A stretch of 64,000 bases of DNA from Rhodococcus sp. HNM0569 (GCF_012726205.1 NZ_JAASAE010000010.1:62001-126000); one strand, 5' to 3'; counted from the stretch's first letter, positions 8,777-18,571 are shown. Notes: generated by a model from the letters alone, not told the origin. Numbers and translations: made by a program.

Positions 8777-11356
8777 TCAGCTCGCGTCGAACGTGCGTGC
8801 CGCCAGCGAGCGCACGATGCCTGCGCGGCCCTCGAGAACCAGCCGGCGCAGCGCGGGTGGCACGTCGCCGTCGAGGAATCGGTCGGCCGCTGCGACGGCG
8901 TCGTCGGTGATCGCCCACGACGGGTACAGGCCGATCACGACGGTCTGCGCCACCTCGCTCGACCTGCGTTCCCACACGCCCGTGATGTCGGCGAAGTAGC
9001 GGTCGACGAACGGCGCGAGCAGCTCGTCCTGTCCCGGCGCGACGAAACCGCCGATGATCGACCGCGCCGTGATGTTGGGTACCGAGTCGTCGTGCACGAC
9101 GGTCTCCCACACCTGGTCCTTGACCGCGCGTTGCGGCCGTGACGCGCGCGCGGCCGCCGCGTGCCGGGCACCCGCCGCGGTGTTGTCCCGCTCGGCCTCG
9201 GCGTCGACGAACGGCGTCTCGAGACCGTCGGCGTCGATCTCGCCCGCACCGGCGAGCGCGGTGACGATGCGCCAGCGCAGGTCGGTGTCGACGGTCAGCC
9301 CGGCGAGCCCGACCGTCGCGGGATCGGCGTCGAGCAGTTCGCGCAACACCTCGAGATGCCATGCCGACAGCTGCGACGAGGTGAGGGCGTTCACGAATGC
9401 GAGCTGATGGTCGGAGCCGGCCTCCGCCTCGCGAGCCAGTTCGAGGAGGCGGTTCGCGAACCCGGGCCAGCCCTGTTCGTCGGCCCAGCCCGGCTCGGCG
9501 TAGCTGCCGAGTGCGGTCTGTGCCTGCAACAGCGTGCGCTGGACGACGCCCACCTCGGTCTCGGCAGCGATGCCGCGCTGGACGAGCTCCACGAAGTCGC
9601 GCGCCTTGAGCTCGGCCTGGCGGGTCATCTCCCACGCGGCCGACCACACGAGCGTGCGCGGAAGCGATTCGGCGATGTCGCCGATGCGCGAGATCGCGGT
9701 GTCGAGGGACTCCGGATCGAGCCGGATCGAGCAGTACGTGAGGTCGTCGTCGTTGACGAGGATCAGCGTGCCGCGTGCGGCCCCCACGAGCTCGGGGACG
9801 TCGGTGCTCGCGGCCGCGTCGAGGTCGAGTTCGACACGGTGCGTGCGGACGAGCTTGCCGTCCTGATCGTCGTACACGCCGACGGCGAGACGGTGCACCC
9901 GGAACTCGCCCGCACCCGGTGCCGCACCTTCCTGGGTGATTGCGAAGCGGGTGAACTTCCCGTCGGCGTCGACGTCGAAGTCGGGGCGCAGGATGTTGAG
10001 TCCCGTGGTCTTCAGCCACTGCGCGCCCCACGCGGAAAGGTCACGGCCCGAAGACTTCTCGAGCGCGGACAGGAGGTCGTCGAAGGTGGCGTTGCCGAAC
10101 GCGTGCTGCGCGAAGTAGGCGCGCAGGCCCGCGAGGAACGCCTCGACACCGACGTACGCGACGAGCTGCTTGAGCACGCTGGCGCCCTTCGCGTACGTGA
10201 TGCCGTCGAAGTTCACCTCGACGGCCGCGAGATCGGGGATGTCCGCCGCGATCGGATGGGTCGACGGCAACTGGTCCTGGCGGTAGGCCCACGACTTCTC
10301 GACGTTCGCGAACGTCGTCCATGCGCCCGTGTACTCGGTGGCCTCCGTCTGGCACAGCACCGACGCGAACGTCGCGAACGACTCGTTGAGCCACAGGTCG
10401 TCCCACCACCGCATCGTGACCAGATCGCCGAACCACATGTGCGCCATCTCGTGCAGGACCGTCTCGGCGCGGCGCTCGTACAGATAGCGCGTCACCTTCG
10501 ACCGGAAGACGTAGTCCTCGAGGAAGGTGACGGCACCGGCGTTCTCCATCGCGCCCGCGTTGAACTCCGGGACGAACAGTTGGTCGTACTTGCCGAAGGC
10601 GTAGGGCACACCGAAGTTGCGGTGGTAGAAGCCGAAACCCTGCTTCGTCTCCGTGAACAGGCGCTCGGCGTCCATGTGCTCGGCGAGCGACGCGCGGCAG
10701 AAGATGCCGAGCGGGATCGTGCCGTGCTCGTCGGTGTACACGTCGTTCCATTCGGCGTACGGGCCGGCGATCAGCGCGACGAGATAGGTGCTCATCAGCG
10801 GCGTCGTGCGGAAGCGGTGCACACCCGGCTCGGGCGCGACCGTCTCGACGACCGCGGAGTTCGAGACGACCTTCCAGTCGGTCGGTGCGGTGACCGTGAT
10901 CGTGTACCTGGCCTTGAGGTCGGGCTGGTCGAAGCACGCGAACATGCGCTTGGCATCGGCGGTCTCGAACTGGCTGTAGAGGTAGACGGCGTCGTCGGTG
11001 GGGTCGACGAAGCGGTGCAGGCCCTCGCCGGTGTGCGAGTACACGCAGTCCGCGTCGACGACGAGTTCGTTGTGTTCGGCGAGCGTGGGGAGTGCGATGC
11101 CCGTCGACTCGTCGTACGCGCTCACGTCGAGTGGGGCGCCGTTGAGGCTCGCGGTGTGGATCGTTGCGGCCATGATGTCGACGAACGTCGACGACCCGGG
11201 CTGCGCGTCGAATCGGATCGTCGTCGACGACCGGAAGGTCCTCTCACCCGGCGCACCCCGACCGTCGGTGAGGTCGAGCTCGATCCCGTACTCGAGATTC
11301 GACAGCAGCGCCGCGCGCTCGGCGGCCTGGTCGCGGGTGAGGTTCGGTGGGGCCAC
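8777..11356 (-). CDS. pepN: Aminopeptidase N (M1 family zinc metallopeptidase)
   Basis: An 859-residue M1 aminopeptidase that removes N-terminal residues from peptides in the cytosol. The substrate-anchoring GAMEN motif is at about residues 266-270. The zinc site HEMAH lies at about 300, with the third ligand Glu in LNESFAT about 20 residues later. A long ERAP1-like C-terminal helical domain completes the normal length. The GTG start at 11356 is preceded on the minus strand by AGGAG 7 nt away; the frame stays open upstream to 11476 but has no ribosome site there. The orientation opposite to its neighbours is the same as in M. tuberculosis Rv2467. Confidence 0.95.
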   Translation of the reverse strand: MAPPNLTRDQAAERAALLSNLEYGIELDLTDGRGAPGERTFRSSTTIRFDAQPGSSTFVDIMAATIHTASLNGAPLDVSAYDESTGIALPTLAEHNELVVDADCVYSHTGEGLHRFVDPTDDAVYLYSQFETADAKRMFACFDQPDLKARYTITVTAPTDWKVVSNSAVVETVAPEPGVHRFRTTPLMSTYLVALIAGPYAEWNDVYTDEHGTIPLGIFCRASLAEHMDAERLFTETKQGFGFYHRNFGVPYAFGKYDQLFVPEFNAGAMENAGAVTFLEDYVFRSKVTRYLYERRAETVLHEMAHMWFGDLVTMRWWDDLWLNESFATFASVLCQTEATEYTGAWTTFANVEKSWAYRQDQLPSTHPIAADIPDLAAVEVNFDGITYAKGASVLKQLVAYVGVEAFLAGLRAYFAQHAFGNATFDDLLSALEKSSGRDLSAWGAQWLKTTGLNILRPDFDVDADGKFTRFAITQEGAAPGAGEFRVHRLAVGVYDDQDGKLVRTHRVELDLDAAASTDVPELVGAARGTLILVNDDDLTYCSIRLDPESLDTAISRIGDIAESLPRTLVWSAAWEMTRQAELKARDFVELVQRGIAAETEVGVVQRTLLQAQTALGSYAEPGWADEQGWPGFANRLLELAREAEAGSDHQLAFVNALTSSQLSAWHLEVLRELLDADPATVGLAGLTVDTDLRWRIVTALAGAGEIDADGLETPFVDAEAERDNTAAGARHAAAARASRPQRAVKDQVWETVVHDDSVPNITARSIIGGFVAPGQDELLAPFVDRYFADITGVWERRSSEVAQTVVIGLYPSWAITDDAVAAADRFLDGDVPPALRRLVLEGRAGIVRSLAARTFDAS

Positions 11357-11530
11357 GGAGGTCTCCTGATGGTCGGGGTGGATGATCGGGGCCGCTCGGC
11401 ACCTACGGTGCGCGGTGAGCGGCCGCCCCGTCGCGCACGCACAGCTCTCGCGACGAAGCCGTTGCCATCCCATCACGACCAGCGAGTGTCCGGCACGCGA
11501 GTGCCGTCACCACAGCCGGCGCCACCGGGC

Positions 11531-12772
11531 CTACGCTCGGACGTCGGACAGCGGCACCGCGGGATCGGCGAGGCGCGTACGCGACACGGGTGAGGGGTCG
11601 CGCACGAGGGAGTCGAGGTCGGCGCCCGCGTCCCACACGTTGACGTTCATCGCGGCGAGCACGACGTCGTCGGCGTCGAGCCAGAAGGTGAGGAACTCCC
11701 GGGCGCCGCCGGTGTCGCCGCGCACGATCACCGCGTCGTAGCCGGTGCGCGGTACGAAACCGCGATACTCCATGCCGAGGTCGTACTGATCGGTGAAGAA
11801 GTACGGGGTGCGGTCGTAGGCCGCGGCGAGACCGAGCATCGTGCGTGCCGCCACCGCAGGCTGGTTGAGTGCATTGGCCCAATGCTCGACGCGCACGCGG
11901 GCGCCCAGCAGCGGGTGGTCCTGCGCTGCGATGTCGCCGACCGCGACCACGTCCGGGTCGGAGGCGGCCAGCGACGCGTCGACGAGTACCCCGCCGTCGC
12001 CGACGTCGAGGCCCGCGGCCTGCGCGATCTCGATGTCCGCGACCGCACCGACCGCGACGAGCACGTAGTCCGCGGCCAGGGTGCTGCCGTCGGCGAGCAC
12101 GACACCGTTCGCGCGACCGTCCTCGACGGTGATCGACGAGATCTCGGTCCCGAGCCGCAGGTCGACCCCGTGTTCACGGTGGACGTCGGCGAACACGGCG
12201 CCCATCTCGGCCCCCAGCGCACCCAGCAGCGGCTGCGCTGCCGCTTCGAGGACCGCCACCTCGGCGCCGAGCTGGCGCGCGGAGGACGCGACCTCGAGGC
12301 CGATCCAGCCGCCCCCCACGACGACCAGCCGAGTCCCGGCGGACAGCACGCCGATCAGCGCGTCGGACTGGTCGATCGTCCGGAGATGGTGGACCCCCGC
12401 GGCCTGTGCGCCCGGGAGCGACAGCCGCCGCGGTCGCGACCCCGTGGCGAGCGCGAGTTTGTCGTAGCGGAGGGTGCTGTCGTCGGGCAGCGCCACGGTG
12501 TGTGCCGCGAGGTCGATGCCGCCGATCACGGTGCCCGGGCGCACGTCGATCCGGTTGTCGCGGTACCAGTCCGCGTCGAACGGCGTGAAGTCGGCGAGCC
12601 GCTTCGTGCCCGTCATGTGCTCCTTGGACAACGGCGGTCGCTCGTACGGCAGATGCTCCTCGCCGCAGCACAACACTATGTCGCCGTCGAAGTCGTTCTG
12701 TCGTAGCGCCTCGGCGAGCTTCGCGCCCGCGAGACCACCGCCGACGATCACGAACGTGGAATCGGATGTCAT
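11531..12772 (-). CDS. Ferredoxin-reductase-type FAD/NAD(P)H oxidoreductase
   Basis: A 413-residue flavoprotein of the putidaredoxin/rhodocoxin reductase type, which passes electrons from NAD(P)H to a [2Fe-2S] ferredoxin. The FAD-binding motif IVGGGLAGAKLAEALR is at residues 9-24. A second Rossmann motif for NAD(P)H, VVVGGGWIGLEVA, is at about 148-160. The FAD-closing motif VVAVGDIA lies near residue 278. The ATG at 12772 is followed by the expected start of the FAD fold. No ferredoxin or cytochrome P450 gene is nearby, so its partner must be encoded elsewhere. It diverges from the DsbA-like gene at 12949. Confidence 0.88.
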   Translation of the reverse strand: MTSDSTFVIVGGGLAGAKLAEALRQNDFDGDIVLCCGEEHLPYERPPLSKEHMTGTKRLADFTPFDADWYRDNRIDVRPGTVIGGIDLAAHTVALPDDSTLRYDKLALATGSRPRRLSLPGAQAAGVHHLRTIDQSDALIGVLSAGTRLVVVGGGWIGLEVASSARQLGAEVAVLEAAAQPLLGALGAEMGAVFADVHREHGVDLRLGTEISSITVEDGRANGVVLADGSTLAADYVLVAVGAVADIEIAQAAGLDVGDGGVLVDASLAASDPDVVAVGDIAAQDHPLLGARVRVEHWANALNQPAVAARTMLGLAAAYDRTPYFFTDQYDLGMEYRGFVPRTGYDAVIVRGDTGGAREFLTFWLDADDVVLAAMNVNVWDAGADLDSLVRDPSPVSRTRLADPAVPLSDVRA

Positions 12773-12948
12773 CGCGCTCGCTCCCCGAAGTCGGTGCCGC
12801 TGAGAGGTCGATGCGCCGCGAACGGCCACCGCTGATTCGACGGTACTGCGGGGGAGTCGGCGAGACGGGAAGTTGCGGCAGATGGACACTGGACGAGCGC
12901 GCGTGCACATGCCGCGTGCCGGTGATCGCTCGAATCGAGGAGTGACAG

Positions 12949-13584
12949 GTGAGTTCACAAGAGAGCACGTCGAGCACGGGCGCCCGGGACCGGGTGGACT
13001 TCTGGTTCGACCCGTTGTGCCCGTGGTGCTGGATCACGTCGCGATGGATTCTCGAAGCGGAGAAGGTGCGCGACATCGACGTCGCCTTCCACGTCATGAG
13101 CCTCGCGGTGCTCAACGAAGGCCGGGACCTGCCCGACGAGTACCGCGAGATGATGACCAAGGCGTGGGGGCCGGTGCGGGTGGCGGTCGCCGCCGCCGGA
13201 GAACGCGGCGACGAGATCCTCTCGCCGCTCTACACGGCGATGGGCACCGAAATCCACGACCGTGGCAACAAGGATTTCGCCGACGTCGTCGTCAAGGCAC
13301 TCGGCGAGGTGGGGCTCCCGCTCGAACTCGCCGAGGCCGCCGACTCGGACGAGTTCGACGCCGAACTGCGGCGCAGCCACCACGAGGGCATGGACAAGGT
13401 CGGCGACGACGTCGGAACGCCGACGATCCACGTCAACGGCGTGGCGTTCTTCGGCCCGGTGCTGTCGCGGATTCCGCGCGGCGAGGACGCGGGGAAGATA
13501 TGGGACGGAACCGTCGCACTCGCGTCCTACCCGCACTTCTTCGAGCTCAAGCGCACTCGCACGGAAGACCCCGAGTTCGACTGA
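12949..13584 (+). CDS. DsbA-family oxidoreductase, Rv2466c-like mycothiol-dependent reductase
   Basis: A 211-residue protein with a thioredoxin-like DsbA fold. The redox motif CPWC is at residues 24-27 in [16 protein letters not shown], and the cis-Pro loop appears as [10 protein letters not shown]. It matches the M. tuberculosis Rv2466c family, which uses mycothiol/mycoredoxin chemistry and reduces some nitro compounds; the physiological substrate is not settled. The GTG start at 12949 has AGTGACAGGT just before it, a weak ribosome site. The gene lies between the divergent reductase and rpiB, with a hairpin after its stop. Confidence 0.85.
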   Translation: MSSQESTSSTGARDRVDFWFDPLCPWCWITSRWILEAEKVRDIDVAFHVMSLAVLNEGRDLPDEYREMMTKAWGPVRVAVAAAGERGDEILSPLYTAMGTEIHDRGNKDFADVVVKALGEVGLPLELAEAADSDEFDAELRRSHHEGMDKVGDDVGTPTIHVNGVAFFGPVLSRIPRGEDAGKIWDGTVALASYPHFFELKRTRTEDPEFD

Positions 13585-13625
13585 GCGGGCCGCACCGGCC
13601 GCGGGGCGCGGCCGCTACGGCCCGC
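13585..13625 (+). terminator. Nested hairpin after the Rv2466c-like gene
   Basis: Outer arms GCGGGCCG (13585-13592) and CGGCCCGC (13618-13625) enclose a second stem, CGGCCGC (13596-13602) with GCGGCCG (13608-13614). This GC-rich nested hairpin begins right after the stop codon and has no T-run. Confidence 0.55.
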
Positions 13626-13666
13626 CCTGCGGCCTGCCGGTGCCCGACACCTGCAACAATCGAGGC

Positions 13667-14140
13667 ATGCGCGTATACCTCGGCGGCGACCACGCCGGTT
13701 TCGAACGGAAGACCCAGATCATCGAGCACCTGCAGGCGAACGGTCACGAGACCGTCGACTGCGGCGCCCTCACGTACGACGCGGCCGACGACTACCCGGC
13801 CTTCTGCATCGAGACCGCGCGTCGCGTGCTCGCCGACGAAGGCAGCCTCGGGATCGTCCTGGGTGGCAGCGGCAACGGCGAACAGATCGCCGCGAACAAG
13901 GTTGCGGGCATCCGTTGTGCGCTCGCGTGGAGCGTCGAGACCGCGACGCTCGCGCGCGAACACAACAACGCCCAGATGATCGGCATCGGCGGCCGCATGC
14001 ACACGCTCGAGCAGACGCTCGAGATCGTCGACGCGTTCGTGTCCGCGCGCTGGTCGGAAGAGCCTCGGCACCAGCGTCGCATCGACATCCTCGGTGAGTA
14101 CGAGAAGACCGGCGTGCCGCCTGCGCTTCCGGAGTCCTGA
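13667..14140 (+). CDS. rpiB: Ribose-5-phosphate isomerase B
   Basis: A 157-residue RpiB/LacAB-family isomerase that interconverts ribose-5-phosphate and ribulose-5-phosphate in the pentose phosphate pathway. The N-terminus MRVYLGGDHAGFERK carries the phosphate/substrate-binding GGDHAG. The active-site loop GGSGNGEQIAANKVAG contains the base Glu72, and the REHNNAQMIGIGGR segment is intact. The ATG at 13667 gives the usual length. It matches Rv2465c and is followed by nei after 5 bp, so the two are likely co-transcribed. Confidence 0.95.
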   Translation: MRVYLGGDHAGFERKTQIIEHLQANGHETVDCGALTYDAADDYPAFCIETARRVLADEGSLGIVLGGSGNGEQIAANKVAGIRCALAWSVETATLAREHNNAQMIGIGGRMHTLEQTLEIVDAFVSARWSEEPRHQRRIDILGEYEKTGVPPALPES

Positions 14141-14145
14141 CCCTC

Positions 14146-14943
14146 GTGCCCGAGGGCCACACCCTGCACAGGCTCGCCCGGCTGCACCGGAAACGGTTCG
14201 CGGGCGAGCCTGTTGCCGTATCGAGCCCGCAGGGCCGCTTCGCGGACGGTGCCGCGGTCGTCGACGGGCGCGTACTCGTCGACGCCGACGCGTGGGGGAA
14301 GCACCTGCTGCACCACTACGACGGCGCCGTGACCGTGCACGTGCATCTCGGCTTGTACGGCGCGTTCACCGAGTCCCCCACACCGATGCCCGACCCCGTC
14401 GGGCAGGTGCGTATGCGGATGGTGGGCGACGCTGTCGGCACGGACCTGCGCGGGCCGACACGCTGCGAGATCCTCACCCCACCCGAGGTCGACGCGCTCG
14501 AAGCGCGGCTCGGGCCCGATCCACTGCGTGACGACGCCGATCCGGACCGCGCGTGGGCACGCATCTCGCGCTCGTCGGCTCCTCTCGGTGCGCTGCTCAT
14601 GGACCAGGCGGTGCTCGCGGGCGTCGGCAATGTCTACCGCGCGGAAGTGCTGTTCCGGCACAACCTGCATCCCGAGCTGCCGGGGCGCGCGCTCACACGC
14701 GACGAATGGGACGCCGTCTGGGCCGACCTCGTGGTGCTCATGAAGGTCGGTGTCGAACGCGGGCGTATGCACGTGGTGCGCCCCGAACACGACCACGGTG
14801 CGCCGTCCTACGCCGCCGACCGTCCGCGCACCTACGTGTACCGGCGGGCTGGGGAGCCGTGCCGGGTCTGCGGCGGGCTCGTGGCCCACGCCGAGATGAA
14901 GGGCCGCAACCTGTTCTGGTGCCCGAACTGTCAGCAGCGCTGA
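14146..14943 (+). CDS. nei: Endonuclease VIII-type DNA glycosylase (Fpg/Nei family)
   Basis: A 265-residue base-excision repair glycosylase/AP lyase. It begins MPEGHTLHRLARLH; after loss of Met the Pro2 is the catalytic nucleophile and Glu3 the general acid. The H2TH motif region DQAVLAGVGNVYRAE is present, as is the C-terminal zinc finger with C-x2-C at CRVC and CPNC. GTG start at 14146, 5 bp after rpiB. It corresponds to Rv2464c (Nei1), and gene order agrees. All catalytic and zinc residues I can check are present. Confidence 0.93.
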   Translation: MPEGHTLHRLARLHRKRFAGEPVAVSSPQGRFADGAAVVDGRVLVDADAWGKHLLHHYDGAVTVHVHLGLYGAFTESPTPMPDPVGQVRMRMVGDAVGTDLRGPTRCEILTPPEVDALEARLGPDPLRDDADPDRAWARISRSSAPLGALLMDQAVLAGVGNVYRAEVLFRHNLHPELPGRALTRDEWDAVWADLVVLMKVGVERGRMHVVRPEHDHGAPSYAADRPRTYVYRRAGEPCRVCGGLVAHAEMKGRNLFWCPNCQQR

Positions 14944-14997
14944 CTGTCGGGCGTCCTCGTTCGTGTGGTTTCCCCGATCGGTCGGGGCGTGGAGACG

Positions 14998-15780
14998 TCA
15001 GAAGTCGAAGTCCATGCCGCCCATGTCGAAGCCGCCGCCGCCGTCGTCCATGCCGCCGAAGTCGTCGCCGCCGCCTGCGTCGCCGCCCATGTCGTCGCCA
15101 CCGGCGTCGCCGCCGTCGCCACCCGCGTCACTGCCGTCGCCGGCGCCGCTCTCGAACGCCTGTGCGTCGTACGGCACGCCCGCCATGCCCGAGAACATCG
15201 CGGAGAACAGGAACATCGAACCGAGGCCCCAGGCACCTGCGACGAGTGCGGGCTTCCACCACGGCTCCGAGTACCAACCGGCGGGGACGGGCCGACCCGC
15301 GACACGGCCGCCCGGGTAGTAGTTGGGGGTGCGCGACGACGGGTTCGGCGATGCCGCGACCTGGCGGCCTTCGAACTCGACCTCACGGTCCTCGGTGACG
15401 CGGCCCGCGGCCTGCTGGCCGTCGATGCTGGGCACCTCGGGACCGGGGTCCATGCCCATCGCGGTGCGCGCCGCGCGAATGTAGTAGAGGCCTTCGAGCG
15501 CGGTCTGCTTCGCGAGGCGTGCTTGCGCGGGCGAGTTGGCCTGCTCGATCTGCGAGCCGGCAGCGGTGTACCGCTCGGACGCATCGGCGAGGGCCTGCTT
15601 GGACGCCGTGTCCGAGCCGACGAGGTTGAACACCTGGCCACCGAGCCGCTCGATGGCCTGGCGGGCATCGGCCTTCGCGTCGTCGAGGCTGCGCTGAGTG
15701 TTGCCCGCCTTGGTGGCCTGGCTGCGCATCACCACCACGACGACGGCCGCGAGTACGACGACGATCAGCAAAAGTTCCAC
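14998..15780 (-). CDS. Membrane-anchored protein with Gly/Asp/Met-rich tail, unknown function
   Basis: A 260-residue protein with a strongly hydrophobic N-terminal helix (residues 2-19, LLLIVVVLAAVVVVVM) and no signal-peptidase site. A helical Ala/Gln-rich middle follows, then a second hydrophobic stretch near residues 178-198 (ALVAGAWGLGSMFLFSAMF). The last 60 residues are a low-complexity run of Gly-Gly-Asp units ending GGMDFDF. It may belong to the small actinobacterial DUF1542-type membrane proteins, but I cannot confirm this. The GTG start is at 15780. It faces nei, ending 54 bp from it, and no conserved partner is visible. Confidence 0.7.
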   Translation of the reverse strand: MELLLIVVVLAAVVVVVMRSQATKAGNTQRSLDDAKADARQAIERLGGQVFNLVGSDTASKQALADASERYTAAGSQIEQANSPAQARLAKQTALEGLYYIRAARTAMGMDPGPEVPSIDGQQAAGRVTEDREVEFEGRQVAASPNPSSRTPNYYPGGRVAGRPVPAGWYSEPWWKPALVAGAWGLGSMFLFSAMFSGMAGVPYDAQAFESGAGDGSDAGGDGGDAGGDDMGGDAGGGDDFGGMDDGGGGFDMGGMDFDF

Positions 15781-15926
15781 AGGATGCCTCCAGCGGCCGA
15801 GAGGTCGGCAAAACGGACACTGTCCACAGTACCGATGTGCCGCGCGCGTCGTCCGGGACGGTCGTGCAGCATTGTGCGGAGCCGACTCCGGGTCGGTGGG
15901 GCGTGAGAACGGGGTGGACGCAGAAC

Positions 15927-15960
15927 GGCCCGCCGACCTGAATTGCCAGGTGAGCGGGCC
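15927..15960 (-). terminator. Hairpin downstream of tRNA-Gly
   Basis: GGCCCGC (15927-15933) pairs with GCGGGCC (15954-15960), and inside it ACCTG (15936-15940) pairs with CAGGT (15947-15951). It lies 41 bp beyond the 3' end of the minus-strand tRNA-Gly and fits a terminator for it. Confidence 0.6.
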
Positions 15961-16000
15961 TTGTGGTGCGTCACGCGCCGTGGAGGCTGCGCCGACGTGG

Positions 16001-16074
16001 TGGAGGGGATGACGGGAATCGAACCCGCGTAGCCAGTTTGGAAGACTGGGGCTCTACCATTGAGCTACATCCCC
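16001..16074 (-). tRNA. tRNA-Gly(TCC)
   Basis: A complete cloverleaf on the minus strand. The acceptor GGGGATG pairs with CATCCCC and is followed by discriminator T and an encoded CCA. The D-arm is GCTC...GAGC, the anticodon arm is CCAGT-CTTCCAA-ACTGG with anticodon TCC, and the T-arm contains TTCGATT. It decodes GGA. A tRNA-Gly at this place beside tRNA-Pro and tig is also found in mycobacteria. Confidence 0.95.
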
Positions 16075-16217
16075 GCGCATACGGCATCTGGTGGGATCGC
16101 CATCTCCGCCGTGTGCGTCACAGACTGTAGCGGACCCGACTTTGGATTTCCTAATCGGGGGGCCGTAGGATTCCCCTTCGGGTTCCCGTGCGGTCGACGG
16201 GAACTTTTCTCGGTCAG

Positions 16218-16294
16218 CGGGATGTGGCGCAGCTTGGTAGCGCATCCGCTTTGGGAGCGGAGGGTCGCAGGTTCGAATCCTGTCATCCCGACCA
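16218..16294 (+). tRNA. tRNA-Pro(TGG)
   Basis: A 77-nt cloverleaf. The acceptor CGGGATG pairs with CATCCCG, with discriminator A and an encoded CCA. The anticodon arm is TCCGC-TTTGGGA-GCGGA, giving anticodon TGG (decodes CCA), and the T-loop is TTCGAAT. It lies 90 bp upstream of tig in the same direction. Confidence 0.95.
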
Positions 16295-16384
16295 GAAGGA
16301 CGCTGCGTCACGCATTCGCGTGATGCGGTACCACCCTTCGATGCACGACGTGAAGAAGCAAGAAATCCAACGAAGGAGCATTCC

Positions 16385-17764
16385 GTGAAGAGCACCGTCG
16401 AGCGGCTGAGCCCGACGCGAGTCCGTATCAACGTTGAGGTGCCCTTCGAGGAGCTCAAGCCTGATTTCGACAAGGCCTACAAGGCGCTCGCGCAGCAGAT
16501 TCGTCTCCCCGGCTTCCGTCCGGGCAAGGCCCCCGCGAAGCTCCTCGAGGCACGTGTCGGTCGCGGCGCCGTGCTCGAGCAGGTCGTCAACGACGCGATA
16601 CCCGCGCGCTACAGCGACGCCGTCAGCACCTCCGACGTGCAGCCGATCGGGCAGCCCGAGGTCGAGATCACGAAGATCGAGGACGGCGACGTCCTCGAGT
16701 TCGCAGCCGAGGTCGACGTCCGCCCCGAGATCACGCTTCCCGACTTCTCGTCGATCGCGGTCACCGTCGATCCCGTCGAGATCACCGACGAGGCCGTCGA
16801 CGAGCAGCTGCTGTCGCTGCGTCAGCGTTTCGGCACCCTCACCGGCGTCGACCGCCCCGTCCAGGACGGCGACTTCGTGTCGATCGACCTGGCGGCCACC
16901 GTCGACGGCCAGCCTGTCGAGGACGCCACCACCGAGGGGCTCTCGCACGAGGTCGGTTCGGGTCAGCTCATCGAGGGCCTCGACGAGGCGATCGTCGGTG
17001 TCGAGGCGGGGGGCTCGAAGGAGTTCACCACCAAGCTGGTCGCGGGCGAGTTCGCAGGCAAGGACGCCGTCGTCACCGTCACCGTGCAGAGCGTCAAGGA
17101 GCGTGAGCTTCCCGAGGCCGACGACGAGTTCGCACAGCTCGCGAGCGAATTCGACACTCTCGACGAGTTGCTCGCCGACCTGCGTGAGCGCGTGGGCCGT
17201 GTCCGCAAGGTCGAGCAGGCCGGTCAGATCCGCGACAAGGTGCTCGAGTCGCTTCTCGACACGGTCGAGGTTCCGTTGCCCGAGGGCGCCGTCAAGGCCG
17301 AGGTCGACAGCGCGCTGCACGATGCGATCCACGGTCTCGACCACAGCGAGGAGGCCCTTGCCGAGATGCTCGAGCAGCAGGGCTCGAGCCGCGAGGAGTT
17401 CGACAAGGAGGCCAAGGAGAACGCCGAGCGTTCGGTCAAGACCCAGCTCCTCCTCGACGAGATCGCCGAGCAGAAGGAGGTGTCGGTGGGCCAGGAAGAG
17501 CTCACCGAGCGCATCCTGTTCCAGGCGCAGCGCTACGGGATGTCGCCCGAGCAGTTCATTCAGCAGATTCAGCAGGCGGGCCAGCTCGGCGCGATCTTCG
17601 CCGACGTACGTCGCGGCAAGGCGCTCGCCGAGGTCGTCGAGGAGACGACCGTCACCGACACCGACGGCAACGCGATCGACACCGCGGAGATGTTCGGTGC
17701 GGCCGAGCAGGAGAATGCCGACGAGTCCGGCGCCGATTCCGCTGAGGGCGAAGCGAAGGAATAA
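16385..17764 (+). CDS. tig: Trigger factor, ribosome-associated chaperone
   Basis: A 459-residue trigger factor that binds nascent chains at the ribosome exit and has peptidyl-prolyl isomerase activity. The ribosome-docking loop reads GFRPGKAP (residues 43-50). A PPIase domain occupies about residues 160-245 ([13 protein letters not shown]...). The substrate-binding helical C-terminus follows, with an acidic, disordered end ([17 protein letters not shown]). The GTG at 16385 has AAGGAG at 16372-16377. It is followed by a strong terminator and then clpP1P2, the usual actinobacterial order. Confidence 0.96.
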   Translation: MKSTVERLSPTRVRINVEVPFEELKPDFDKAYKALAQQIRLPGFRPGKAPAKLLEARVGRGAVLEQVVNDAIPARYSDAVSTSDVQPIGQPEVEITKIEDGDVLEFAAEVDVRPEITLPDFSSIAVTVDPVEITDEAVDEQLLSLRQRFGTLTGVDRPVQDGDFVSIDLAATVDGQPVEDATTEGLSHEVGSGQLIEGLDEAIVGVEAGGSKEFTTKLVAGEFAGKDAVVTVTVQSVKERELPEADDEFAQLASEFDTLDELLADLRERVGRVRKVEQAGQIRDKVLESLLDTVEVPLPEGAVKAEVDSALHDAIHGLDHSEEALAEMLEQQGSSREEFDKEAKENAERSVKTQLLLDEIAEQKEVSVGQEELTERILFQAQRYGMSPEQFIQQIQQAGQLGAIFADVRRGKALAEVVEETTVTDTDGNAIDTAEMFGAAEQENADESGADSAEGEAKE

Positions 17765-17820
17765 GGCAGGTCAAGGGGTGTTTTCATACCCCTTCTCCGA
17801 CATGGGCTTTCCGCTATGAG

Positions 17821-17862
17821 CGAAGTGGGGCGGCACCGGGACTCCGGTGCCGCCCCACTTCG
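17821..17862 (+). terminator. Intrinsic terminator between tig and clpP1
   Basis: A perfect 19-bp stem (17821-17839 with 17844-17862) closed by a GACT loop, starting 57 bp after the tig stop. It separates tig from the clpP operon. Confidence 0.85.
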
Positions 17863-17910
17863 TTAGTGTCAGTGTCAGCAAACAACGATCCACACCAGAA
17901 GGCAGGTACC

Positions 17911-18534
17911 GTGACTTCGACTCACTTGGAGACTCCGCAGAGTCCCGCCATGACTTCGGCCACCGCAGGCTTGAACCTCAGCGACTCGGTCTACGAACGC
18001 CTCCTGCGCGAGCGGATCATCTTCCTCGGCACCCAGGTCGACGACGACATCGCGAACAAGCTGTGCGCGCAGATCCTGCTGCTGTCGGCCGAGGACCCCA
18101 CACGAGACATCTCGCTCTACATCAACTCGCCGGGCGGCTCGGTCACCGCGGGCATGGCCATCTACGACACGATGCAGTTCGCCGAGTGCGACGTCGCGAC
18201 GTACGGCATGGGCCTCGCGGCGTCGATGGGGCAGTTCCTGCTGTCGGCGGGAGCACGGGGCAAGCGCTACGCGCTGCCGCACGCGCGGATCATGATGCAC
18301 CAGCCGTCCGCGGGCATCGGCGGCACGGCGGCCGACGTCGCGATCATGGCGGAGCAGTTCGCGCACACCAAGCGGGAGATGGCCGAGTTGATCGCCGAGC
18401 ACACCGGGCAGACGGTCGAGCAGATCACCATCGACTCGGACCGCGACCGCTGGTTCACCGCGCAGCAGGCCCTCGAATACGGGTTCGTCGACCACGTCAT
18501 CTCGCGTGCCCCGCGCCGCGGAGACGCCGGCTGA
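17911..18534 (+). CDS. clpP1: ATP-dependent Clp protease proteolytic subunit 1
   Basis: A 207-residue serine protease subunit that forms the mixed ClpP1P2 barrel, fed by ClpX or ClpC1. The active-site Ser105 is in GLAASMGQF and His130 in IMMHQPS; the Asp lies in the IDSDRDRW segment. The first 20 or so residues form a propeptide normally removed. The GTG at 17911 follows GAAGGCAGG; the ATG at 17950 and a GTG at 17866 are alternatives. It is followed by clpP2 after 37 bp. Confidence 0.95.
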   Translation: MTSTHLETPQSPAMTSATAGLNLSDSVYERLLRERIIFLGTQVDDDIANKLCAQILLLSAEDPTRDISLYINSPGGSVTAGMAIYDTMQFAECDVATYGMGLAASMGQFLLSAGARGKRYALPHARIMMHQPSAGIGGTAADVAIMAEQFAHTKREMAELIAEHTGQTVEQITIDSDRDRWFTAQQALEYGFVDHVISRAPRRGDAG

Positions 18535-18571
18535 TCCTGCCCGAAATCGACTTCCACTCATTGGAGACCAG

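Noticed and set aside
9161-11593. Long plus-strand frame opposite pepN
   Set aside because: No recognisable domain; pepN on the minus strand has intact GAMEN and zinc motifs.
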